Below, in pieces: positions 27,225-35,444 of a DNA stretch of 64,000 nt. A program made the translations under genes and the position numbers. This DNA is from Clostridium pascui (GTDB lineage: Bacteria > Bacillota > Clostridia > Clostridiales > Clostridiaceae): the NCBI RefSeq assembly GCF_016908015.1, contig NZ_JAFBDB010000003.1, positions 310,001 through 374,000 on the forward strand. The letters run 5' to 3'. Numbering within the stretch: the stretch's first letter is position 1; every line of letters starts with the position of its first letter. The notes beneath the pieces were generated by a model. The model saw only the letters and a program-made list of their open reading frames with translations. It made no database searches and was not told where the DNA came from.

Positions 27225-27346
27225 AACATCATCTCCATACTCTATAATGTCTTATATCCTATAAGTTCATGTAAATATAGTATATCATAATTAAATATTA
27301 TTATTTTACAAAATTTATGAATTTATTTTAACCATTATAATAACAT

Positions 27347-27377
27347 AAAATAACTAGCTTTGACAGCTAGTTATTTT
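27347..27377 (-). terminator. Intrinsic terminator after the VanW gene
   Basis: Perfect 9-bp core stem (27351-27359 with 27365-27373) flanked by A and T runs, overlapping the VanW stop codon; it could act in both directions. Confidence 0.8.
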
Positions 27378-28699
27378 TTTATTCCTATCTTTATAACTTC
27401 ATTTGTCATATCATAATTATCATTTGAAATTAGTTTTTTATTTGTTATTTTACCAGATCTTTTTTCAACAATATACACCTTTACCTTATATCCAATGTGT
27501 GGCTTTTGTTCTTGTTTTTTTATTCCTAAATTGAGATTTGAATCTTCTCTATATACAGTTTTAGGTATAGCTTTTTCGTATATTTCATTTATCAAATCAT
27601 ATTTTATACTATTTAAAGAAGAGTTTGAATATATATTAAACTTTACTGTCCCCTTAGAAATTATTCCTTCTATATAAATTGGATATTTTAAAGTATTTTT
27701 AAATTTATAATCTATTGCTTCGGAAACTGTTGCATCAAATCCAGGTTGTATATAAAGCGGAGCTAATGTGTGATTACTTCTTTCTAAAGACATAATGTTT
27801 AATCTTATTATTGCATTATAAAGTGTAGTAGATACTTGACACACCCCTCCACCGTCACCTTTTTCTAACTTGTTATCTATAATAATTGGTGCTTGTTTGT
27901 AGCCCCTTTCTGGTGTTCTTTTACCAACTATTTTATTGAAACTAAAGATTTCTCCTGGCATAAGCAATGTACCACTTATAGCTTTTGTTGCCAATCCTAT
28001 ATTATATACCCTTTCTTCTTCAGTTATGCTATATCTAGTTTCATAAGCTGAAATAATTGCATTCATTATTGAAAGCTCCTCCTTGGTAATATCCGGAAGT
28101 ATATCTTTAACTTCTGCATTTATAATACTGTTATCTTTATTCTTTATTTCAGTCAAGATATCCTTATGTAGCTTTTCCTTGTTTAATTTTCTTCCGACAA
28201 TATGGTCATTAATTAGAAGCTTACCCGATTTTACACCTTTTACTGAAGCACTTTTTTCTTTTTGATTTACTTCCTTTTCAATTTTATTCAACAAGTTGAT
28301 TATTATATCTTTATTGAATGTCTCCGTAGTACTGAATTTTCTCTCCTTAGAACTTTTTATCAACTCTTCTTTTTTTGTTTGACTTAAATCTCTACCATAG
28401 GAAAATGCCTTATTTACTATTTCCTTAATATTATTATGACTTTTTAAATCCTTTGTATTTAAAATGTACTTTTTATTGTTAGCATTTATTATTATCTGTT
28501 TATCAGGAACTATGATCTTACTCTCCAATATTTTTATGGCTTCTTCCTTTGTCTTTCCTGTCATATCTATATCATTTATAACTACCTTAGGATATACTTT
28601 ATCATCCACGTGACTTAAAGATGAACATCCCCAAAAACTTATAACAATTAATAAATTTATTATAACTATTATGAGCGATATAAAATTTCTTTTCGTCAT
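27371..28699 (-). CDS. VanW family protein with peptidoglycan-binding-like domain
   Basis: 442-residue surface protein. It has an N-terminal membrane segment with a possible weak lipobox (Cys25 after SFWG), a YoaR-like putative peptidoglycan-binding region (about 35-215), then the VanW domain (about 225-365) with LLMPGEIFSFN, GKRTPERGY and the signature GGGVCQVSTTLYNA. The VanW domain has no firmly established biochemical activity; similar clostridial proteins are envelope-associated. It stands alone between terminators. Glycopeptide resistance should not be inferred from the name. Confidence 0.88.
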   Translation of the reverse strand: MTKRNFISLIIVIINLLIVISFWGCSSLSHVDDKVYPKVVINDIDMTGKTKEEAIKILESKIIVPDKQIIINANNKKYILNTKDLKSHNNIKEIVNKAFSYGRDLSQTKKEELIKSSKERKFSTTETFNKDIIINLLNKIEKEVNQKEKSASVKGVKSGKLLINDHIVGRKLNKEKLHKDILTEIKNKDNSIINAEVKDILPDITKEELSIMNAIISAYETRYSITEEERVYNIGLATKAISGTLLMPGEIFSFNKIVGKRTPERGYKQAPIIIDNKLEKGDGGGVCQVSTTLYNAIIRLNIMSLERSNHTLAPLYIQPGFDATVSEAIDYKFKNTLKYPIYIEGIISKGTVKFNIYSNSSLNSIKYDLINEIYEKAIPKTVYREDSNLNLGIKKQEQKPHIGYKVKVYIVEKRSGKITNKKLISNDNYDMTNEVIKIGIKK

Positions 28700-28808
28700 C
28701 TATCCATCACTCCTTATATTCAGTTTTATATTATACTTAGTATGTGTACTTTTTTAATTCTTATCAAATGAAAATATATACAATTTCATACTTTAAAATA
28801 AAACATAA

Positions 28809-28852
28809 AAGACCTTCTATATGATATTCAAACTATCCCTATAGAAGATCCT
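28809..28852 (-). terminator. Intrinsic terminator after the mannose-1-phosphate guanylyltransferase gene
   Basis: An 11-bp stem with one mismatch (28811-28821 with 28840-28850) and minus-strand tail TTTTATGTTTT, ten bases beyond the stop codon. Confidence 0.7.
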
Positions 28853-28862
28853 TATAATAAAT

Positions 28863-29930
28863 CTATATATAGTGTTTAAATTCATTATCTTTTTTCAGTT
28901 CACTTACTAAATATTTTATCTCTTGATCCTTATTTTTATCCATTACAAGCAGTACATCCCCAGCATCTACTATTATTAAGTCCTTTACTCCAAAGCCTAT
29001 GACAAGCTTTTCTCCACCAAGTACTATACAATCTTGACTTTGATCCATGTATATATTTCCACTTACATTATTTCCACGGAAATTCTTTAAGAATCGTGCA
29101 AGTGACATGAAGTTGCCTATATCATCCCAGGCAAACTCACATTTTATAACAAATGCCTTTCTAGTTTTTTGCATTATCCCGAAGTCTACTGAAATTCCAT
29201 CAATTAAACCATATTCTTCCTTTACAACTTCTTCTTCCTGTTCGGTATCTAATGCAGAATATATATTCATCATACTTTTATACATTTTAGGCAAATACTT
29301 TTCCATTTCTCTAAGATAAATATCTGCTCTCCAAATAAACATACCGCTATTCCACAAATACGTACCTTTCATTAGTAAATCTTTAGCCACCTCTAAATTA
29401 GGCTTTTCTAAAAATCTCTCTACTCTATACGAAGGTATTCCTCCAATAATTCTTTCTCCTATTTCTATATACCCATATCCTGTTTCAGGTCGAGTTGGTT
29501 TAACTCCAATTGTAACTAGCCCTCTTTTTCTTTCTACAATTTCTACAGCTTGACTCAAAGTATCTGTAAACAGTTTTTCATTTTCTATATAATGATCTGA
29601 AGGGAGTACCATCATTATCGCATCTTTGTCTTTTTTCAAAAGTTTTACTGCCGAAAGCCCAATACAAGTTGCAGTTTCTTTATTTGCAGGCTCTACAAAT
29701 ATATTTTCTTTTCCAATATCCGGTAAATCCTCATACACCTTATTTAAATATATCTCATTGGTTACTACATATATATTTTCTTTATTTACTAAAGGCTTTA
29801 TCCTGTCTACAGTATTTCTTAAAAAGCTCTTATTATTTATTATTTTTAGAAACTGCTTAGGATTACTTTCCCTTGATAGGGGATAGAGCCTTGTTCCTTT
29901 TCCACCAGCTAAAATTAATGCATATAACAC
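28863..29930 (-). CDS. Mannose-1-phosphate guanylyltransferase
   Basis: Nucleotidyltransferase making GDP-mannose from GTP and mannose-1-phosphate. The 355-residue product begins YALILAGGKGTRLYPLSR (nucleotide loop), followed by PKQFLKI, VLPSDHYI, and FLEKPNLEVA, the usual ManC pattern without the C-terminal isomerase domain. I chose GTG at 29930, six bases after GGAGAGG; the GTG 15 bases upstream lies inside that ribosome site. A perfect 21-bp hairpin ends exactly where the ribosome site begins. No other GDP-mannose genes are nearby. The product could feed surface glycans, perhaps including those of the GT4 genes, which is speculative. Confidence 0.9.
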   Translation of the reverse strand: MLYALILAGGKGTRLYPLSRESNPKQFLKIINNKSFLRNTVDRIKPLVNKENIYVVTNEIYLNKVYEDLPDIGKENIFVEPANKETATCIGLSAVKLLKKDKDAIMMVLPSDHYIENEKLFTDTLSQAVEIVERKRGLVTIGVKPTRPETGYGYIEIGERIIGGIPSYRVERFLEKPNLEVAKDLLMKGTYLWNSGMFIWRADIYLREMEKYLPKMYKSMMNIYSALDTEQEEEVVKEEYGLIDGISVDFGIMQKTRKAFVIKCEFAWDDIGNFMSLARFLKNFRGNNVSGNIYMDQSQDCIVLGGEKLVIGFGVKDLIIVDAGDVLLVMDKNKDQEIKYLVSELKKDNEFKHYI

Positions 29931-29942
29931 AAAAAACCTCTC

Positions 29943-29992
29943 CACAAATAAGTGCTTTAATTCTATAGTATGAATTAAAGCACTTATTTGTG
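29943..29992. repeat. Perfect 21-bp inverted repeat before the guanylyltransferase gene
   Basis: Arms 29943-29963 and 29972-29992 are exactly complementary with an eight-base loop. On the minus strand the hairpin is followed directly by GAGAGG, T6 and the GTG start. It may terminate the helicase transcript, or control access to the ribosome site. The T run comes six bases after the stem, which is late for a classic terminator. Confidence 0.8.
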
Positions 29993-30035
29993 AACAACCC
30001 CTTTTTATGTTTCTGTAAAAATTCTATAAAATCTA

Positions 30036-33000
30036 TTACACAACTCTAAGGCTGTCGTGTTTTATATATTTTTTCGTATCTTCTAAAGAGCTTTTTATCA
30101 TTGTAAAACCTTGTAGCCTCTTTAATAATGCAGGTATCATCTTATCTGGATATCTATAGAACTTACTTCCCCTTACTTTTATAACATTCCATCCACATTC
30201 CGTTAGTTTCAGCTGCATATTATAAAATTCGTGGTAGTTACTAGTATACTCGCTCTTTTCATCTTGACATAATATAGCTACCTTATTCTGTCCATTTTCT
30301 AGTACTAAGTCTATAGTATAGTTTCCTAATGCTATATTCGATAAGGGGTTAAATCCCTTACTCTTCAATATTTCATATATGTCCTTTTGTAATGTAGAAT
30401 AGAATATACTATCTATGACCTTTTCTTCCCTCCTATACTTATCATAATTTTGGCAGTAATCTAAAAGCTTATATCTTACACATTCCTTATTCAAATCTTC
30501 TAAATCTATGGAATGAAACACCCACATTTGATTTCTAGCCCTACTTGTAGCTACATTAAATCGCCTTACATCCGATTCACGATTAAGTACAGTATACTTT
30601 ACATTATTAGACACTACCATAGAGAGAAACATTATATCTCTTTCGTCTCCTTGAAAAGAGTAAGCATCACCACATACTATTTTTCTTTTAAGAATTTCTT
30701 CCTCACCAATTTTGTCTCTTAAGAGAGCTTGAATAAATTCTGTTTGCACATCTCCAAGTAGAGATATTACTCCTATGGACATTCCATTATATATTTTATC
30801 ATTACATATTTTACATATCCTATCTACTATGGCTTCTGCCTCTATTATATTAAGAGGCCTATTTTTTTCTCTAATTCCACTTACCTTAACTGCACATACA
30901 GGCGGGTCAAATTTTTCATTTCTATGGGCAAACCTTAATGTTGTTATCTCATCATTATAACAAAGCTTATTACTAAATTGTATTATTTCTGGTACTGATC
31001 TAAAGTGTTCTCTTAATACTACTCTATCAGGAAACACTCTGAGTGCAGTATCATATAAACTTGTACTTAAATCAAACCATTCCTTATTAGGTATATTTCT
31101 CAGATACGCTCTTATATACTTTTGCACCTCACCATGTGATATTCCCACAACTTCCGGGCTTATTTGCTTATCATCTCCAACTATTATGGCCTTCTTCGCC
31201 CTCATAAGAGCACATAAGGTATAAATATTACTCTGACTACTCTCATCACAAATAATAACATCAAATTGTTTATCTGAGAGCTTTACATTTTCTAAAAGCC
31301 TATTTAAAGGCATAATCCATACAGGTATAGCTTCCTTACAGTTCTCCATTTCCTTTTGTGCAATTTGTATATAATCATTTACGAACTTGCCTGTTCCTTT
31401 TCCAATCCTTTTTACTGCCTGAAGCCATGAAAAAAGGCTTCTCTTTCCTTCTTCCGTTATACTACATATCTGTCTAAACCAAGTTTCCTTATAAACAAGC
31501 TGCCTAATTAGTATCTTTTCTTTTTGTTTTTCCTCTTGCAATCTTCCTTCTAACCATTCCTCATTTTGCTTCCATACTCCCTTAAGAAGGCCATCCCATT
31601 CTTTCCACTTCCATGCATTATTCCAGCTCTTCATATTTAATGATTCTTCTGTAGTTAATTTTATATATAACCTAGGACATACTCCCTTTATCTTATATAA
31701 TATTTCATTTATCCCATTTAACTTATTTCTTATAATTCTTAACCTATTCACCTCTTTAAAACTTTCTTGAAGTTTTAAAACATCTCTTTTTTCTAGAGCT
31801 TCACATAGAATGCTGAAACCAGAATTATTCATAATTCTTATAATACTATCTAAAAAAATTTCAATCTCCTGTAACTCATATAATTCTTTGATTGACTTAC
31901 AACATTCTTTTATATTTAATAAATCTTCTCTATTGTTTAAATCAATATCACTTGGAACAACAATTGCTCCAATTTTTTTTATTATATTTGGCTTTATATT
32001 ATTAGTCCACTGACATAAATTTTCTATTTTATCTATATACCTTTCTGCTTTTATTAAGTCTTCTTCCTTTTCAGAAATGCCACATATATTTTTATAGCCT
32101 TTAAATGTACTATTCCAAATCGTTGTAATACCTTTAATTATTTGCACCTTTTCAAAATATAATTTTAATATTGTAGCTTGATATATATTATTTATTGGAT
32201 CACCATCTACTAGACATTTATCAATAACATATTTCTGTGATTTATTTTTTAATACAAACCACTTACTAAGCTTACCCTTCTTATCTAATTCATGAAATAC
32301 TATTTCAAAATCCTTTTCTAAATGGGATAACTCAACCTCCTTTGGAAGTGTTATACAATGCTCACTTAACTCCTTTCTTATAACACTTATTCTTTTTATA
32401 TAGCTTTTCCACCTTAATAAAAGGTCCATCGCGGAGTCTCTTAATAAAGCGCTATTATTAAAGTCTCTTACAAAACTATCTAATTCTATCTCATCACATA
32501 TATTAAGCTTGTTATATCCTTCTTCTAATAGCTTAATAAGACCTTCATAATCAAATCCTTTGTTATCAGATATATTCCATTTTTCTAATGCTTTTTTATT
32601 ATAATCATGATTACTTTTTAATTCTTCATACTTAGTAAATACATTGTAAAGTTCCTCATGCCTTGGCATCTTATCTAAAATAGGTAACACCTTACTAATA
32701 ATTTCTCTTTCTTTATTTGGAACTTCATTTAAAAATTCTATTACCTCTTCAAATTCACTTTCTGTAATTGGCGATTTTATATGAGAGTTTATATCATCTT
32801 CTATCCAAGAATATTCTTCTTCATTTTCTTTAAGCCATCTAGCTATTTCCATTATGCTATAATCTCTTCCATGATACGGAATAATGGTATTTTCATTTTT
32901 CCATATATATTTAAGTTTATCTATTATATTATCTTGATTTCTCTTACATTCATTTAATTTAATCCTTAGTACTCCTATCTCCTGCTGAAGTTGTATTGGA

Positions 33001-34124
33001 TTTATGGATAAATTATCTGTAATATTCTTTACAGCACTCTCAAGGTTATCCATATCATTATTTTCATTACCTATAACATTCATACATAGTGAACTTATTT
33101 CCTCAGGAATCATATTCTTTAATACTTTAAGTGCTCTATCTGTTTCACTAGTAACTAACACACTTTTTCCATGAGCTAATAAGTGACATATAAGATTTGC
33201 TATAGTATGACTTTTCCCTGTGCCTGGAGGCCCTTGAACCACTAGTCCAAAATTACTTAATAGTCTAGTTGCTATTTCTTTTTGCTCTGTATTATATGGA
33301 AGAGGAAATAATAAGTCCTTCTCTAAATCCTTCCACTCTTCTTTTTCACCCTCTGTATGCTCTATCTTCTCATTTGTAACCAACGCCTCTATAGTTTTGG
33401 GTATTTCATATCCATTATCTATTTGCTCAAGTATGTGATTTATTTCCTCATTCCAAATTCTTAAATCATATTCTCTAATTATAATAGCACTCTTATTTAA
33501 TATATTTACATTAGAAGTTACTTCTATATTTTCTTTAAATACATTTTCATTACACACTTTAAATTCTTTATCATTATCCACAGATAATACGTTTATAATG
33601 GGCTCATAATAGTTATTAATGTATTCTAACTCACTGATTTTAACACTTTTATTTCTTACTTCTTCCTGTATTTCTACAAGTTTAGAGTAATTATGTATAT
33701 TGAGCCCTTCTAGAAAGTGAGTATCCATCTCCATACTACCCTTACTTTTCAAACAGAATATTGCCTTTTCTACTTTAAACTCCAGCTCTAACTGCATGGA
33801 AAACATTGTATGAACTATAGTTTCTTTTTCTTTTATCCATGTAATAAGTCCTTTACCTAAAACAATTTCTAAATTCTTCGATTTGTTTTCAATTTGCTGA
33901 TGTAAATTAAAGAAATAACTATATAGCTCTTTATCCATTTTACTTATTTCTAATACACAACCTTCATCAGTACTTATCTTGCATCCAGTATGACTTAAGA
34001 GCTCCTTTTCAAAAAATACCCTTTCATACTCCCTTATATGCCTTACTCTTTTTTCTTGAGATTTTTTTAAATTTCCTAGGTAATTAAATACACTTCTTAC
34101 CTTTTCTCTTGTGTTTAAACTCAT
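30036..34124 (-). CDS. Large SF1 (Upf1-like) helicase with C-terminal Vsr/DUF559-like domain
   Basis: 1362-residue protein. Helicase motifs: QGPPGTGKSHT (Walker A, about residue 297), DVIICDESSQ (Walker B, about 955), VGDDKQISP (motif III), QGDERDIMFLS (motif V-like), and ATSRARNQMWV (motif VI, about 1198). The roughly 650 residues between Walker A and B are a long, mostly helical insert. The tail (about 1240-1345) matches the layout of Vsr/DUF559-type nuclease folds (NYTIDLVLE ... CGWNVIKVRGSKFYRYPDKM), but the catalytic E-x-D/K positions read L-C-Q. The start is ATG 34124 after GGGGG. Single-gene SF1-Vsr proteins are known in anti-phage defence (for example Hhe); membership here is unproven. 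Confidence 0.82.
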   Translation of the reverse strand: MSLNTREKVRSVFNYLGNLKKSQEKRVRHIREYERVFFEKELLSHTGCKISTDEGCVLEISKMDKELYSYFFNLHQQIENKSKNLEIVLGKGLITWIKEKETIVHTMFSMQLELEFKVEKAIFCLKSKGSMEMDTHFLEGLNIHNYSKLVEIQEEVRNKSVKISELEYINNYYEPIINVLSVDNDKEFKVCNENVFKENIEVTSNVNILNKSAIIIREYDLRIWNEEINHILEQIDNGYEIPKTIEALVTNEKIEHTEGEKEEWKDLEKDLLFPLPYNTEQKEIATRLLSNFGLVVQGPPGTGKSHTIANLICHLLAHGKSVLVTSETDRALKVLKNMIPEEISSLCMNVIGNENNDMDNLESAVKNITDNLSINPIQLQQEIGVLRIKLNECKRNQDNIIDKLKYIWKNENTIIPYHGRDYSIMEIARWLKENEEEYSWIEDDINSHIKSPITESEFEEVIEFLNEVPNKEREIISKVLPILDKMPRHEELYNVFTKYEELKSNHDYNKKALEKWNISDNKGFDYEGLIKLLEEGYNKLNICDEIELDSFVRDFNNSALLRDSAMDLLLRWKSYIKRISVIRKELSEHCITLPKEVELSHLEKDFEIVFHELDKKGKLSKWFVLKNKSQKYVIDKCLVDGDPINNIYQATILKLYFEKVQIIKGITTIWNSTFKGYKNICGISEKEEDLIKAERYIDKIENLCQWTNNIKPNIIKKIGAIVVPSDIDLNNREDLLNIKECCKSIKELYELQEIEIFLDSIIRIMNNSGFSILCEALEKRDVLKLQESFKEVNRLRIIRNKLNGINEILYKIKGVCPRLYIKLTTEESLNMKSWNNAWKWKEWDGLLKGVWKQNEEWLEGRLQEEKQKEKILIRQLVYKETWFRQICSITEEGKRSLFSWLQAVKRIGKGTGKFVNDYIQIAQKEMENCKEAIPVWIMPLNRLLENVKLSDKQFDVIICDESSQSNIYTLCALMRAKKAIIVGDDKQISPEVVGISHGEVQKYIRAYLRNIPNKEWFDLSTSLYDTALRVFPDRVVLREHFRSVPEIIQFSNKLCYNDEITTLRFAHRNEKFDPPVCAVKVSGIREKNRPLNIIEAEAIVDRICKICNDKIYNGMSIGVISLLGDVQTEFIQALLRDKIGEEEILKRKIVCGDAYSFQGDERDIMFLSMVVSNNVKYTVLNRESDVRRFNVATSRARNQMWVFHSIDLEDLNKECVRYKLLDYCQNYDKYRREEKVIDSIFYSTLQKDIYEILKSKGFNPLSNIALGNYTIDLVLENGQNKVAILCQDEKSEYTSNYHEFYNMQLKLTECGWNVIKVRGSKFYRYPDKMIPALLKRLQGFTMIKSSLEDTKKYIKHDSLRVV

Positions 34125-34329
34125 AACTTTTACCCCCATAATTTATACTAGATGCTTGTCCTTGCTATAAACTATAAGTATATTACTTGTATGTTAAATT
34201 ATAACACCCATGTAAATGTTTTTCAAAATTTTTATAATACAATATTTGTTCTGAATTTACATTAATATACAGGCCAAATACATAATTAAACACTTATTTT
34301 AATTATTAGGCATAAAATAATACACAAAA

Positions 34330-34365
34330 AATAAAACCATGTAGATTTTTCTACATGGTTTTATT
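34330..34365 (-). terminator. Intrinsic terminator after the LacI/CcpA-like gene
   Basis: Perfect 15-bp stem (34330-34344 with 34351-34365) flanked by A and T runs, just past the stop codon. The remaining gap to the helicase start (about 34140-34329) is A/T-rich with no further feature recognised. Confidence 0.85.
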
Positions 34366-34372
34366 TGTAATT

Positions 34373-35371
34373 TTATTTTTTAGTAGAGTTTCTTTCAATC
34401 ATCCTATATGGTAGAACATAATGTTTTTCCTCTACAGGCTGCTTGTTTATTATTTTTATAAGCATTCTCATTCCTACAGACCCCATATCATACATTGGCT
34501 GTGCTACAGTTGTAAGTTTAGGATAAAATATTTCTGATGCATATATGTTATCAAAACCTACTACTTCTATATTATTTGGCACATCTACTCCCTTTTCTCT
34601 TAGTGCATTTATAACACCCATGGCAATTTCATCTCCAGCACAGAATACTGCATCTACCTCAGCCTTATCTAGTATACCCAATATTCCTTCATATCCGTCG
34701 TTAGGTTTCATTCCACCAAAATGCACAAGATGAGGATTTAAATTTATACCTTTTTCTCTTAATGCCCTTTTATATCCAACATATCTAAGTGCCGCCGCGT
34801 TAAAATTTTCTTCATCCGAACCAATATAGGCAATCTTATTATTCCCTTTATCTATTAAATATTTCACTGCATCATAAGCTGCCTGTTCATTATCTATTAC
34901 TACACTTGGGAAACTATTATCTTTATCTATGGTCTCTACTAATACTGTAGGAATTTCTAATTTATTTATAAGCTCAATTGTATTTTTTTCAAGGGAATTA
35001 CTCATATAAAGAACTCCGTCTACCATTTTTTCCCTTAGAACCTTTAGATATTCCATTTCCTTTTCTACATCCATGTCTGTATTACACAAAATTATGTTGT
35101 AGTCATATATATTAGCTACATCTTCTGCCCCTCTTACTATTTCAGGATAAAATTGATTTGATATATCTGGAATTATTATGCCAATAGTGCTAGTTTTCTG
35201 CGTTTTTAGACTTCTCGCCACTATATTAGGTCTATAACCTAATTTTTTTATTGCATCTACGACCTTTTTCTTTGTATCATCGTTTACAACGTCTACGTCA
35301 TTTAAAACTCTTGAAACTGTTGCAATGGAAACTCCTGCCTCTTTTGCAACGTCTTTTATAGATGCTGCCAT
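34373..35371 (-). CDS. ccpA: LacI family transcriptional regulator, probable catabolite control protein CcpA
   Basis: 332-residue DNA-binding regulator. The helix-turn-helix IKDVAKEAGVSIATVSRVLN occupies residues 5-24, with the hinge YRPNIVARSLKTQKT near 47-61, then the periplasmic-binding-protein-like core (TIGIIIPDISNQFYPEI, CAGDEIAMGVINALRE, VGFDN). Length, and the close match of the HTH and hinge to CcpA, suggest the global carbon catabolite regulator that binds cre sites with HPr-Ser-P. No sugar operon lies nearby, which favours a global over a local role. Another LacI-family member cannot be excluded. It has its own terminator. Confidence 0.8.
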   Translation of the reverse strand: MAASIKDVAKEAGVSIATVSRVLNDVDVVNDDTKKKVVDAIKKLGYRPNIVARSLKTQKTSTIGIIIPDISNQFYPEIVRGAEDVANIYDYNIILCNTDMDVEKEMEYLKVLREKMVDGVLYMSNSLEKNTIELINKLEIPTVLVETIDKDNSFPSVVIDNEQAAYDAVKYLIDKGNNKIAYIGSDEENFNAAALRYVGYKRALREKGINLNPHLVHFGGMKPNDGYEGILGILDKAEVDAVFCAGDEIAMGVINALREKGVDVPNNIEVVGFDNIYASEIFYPKLTTVAQPMYDMGSVGMRMLIKIINKQPVEEKHYVLPYRMIERNSTKK

Positions 35372-35401
35372 AATATCACCCCTAAAAATATTTTTATATA
35401 A

Positions 35402-35437
35402 ATAGCATGTAGATAAGACATATTATCTACATGCTAT
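35402..35437 (-). terminator. Intrinsic terminator after ileS
   Basis: Perfect 15-bp stem (35402-35416 with 35423-35437) with a six-base loop, eight bases beyond the ileS stop; the T run is short. Confidence 0.75.
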
Positions 35438-35444
35438 GTTTAAA

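Noticed and set aside
27371-28699. Vancomycin resistance role for the VanW-family gene
   Set aside because: No vanHAX-like genes nearby; the VanW domain alone is widespread in susceptible clostridia.
30036-34124. A multi-gene phage-defence island around the helicase
   Set aside because: Its neighbours (guanylyltransferase, ccpA, ileS) are ordinary genes, and no methylase, toxin, integrase or second defence gene is visible.
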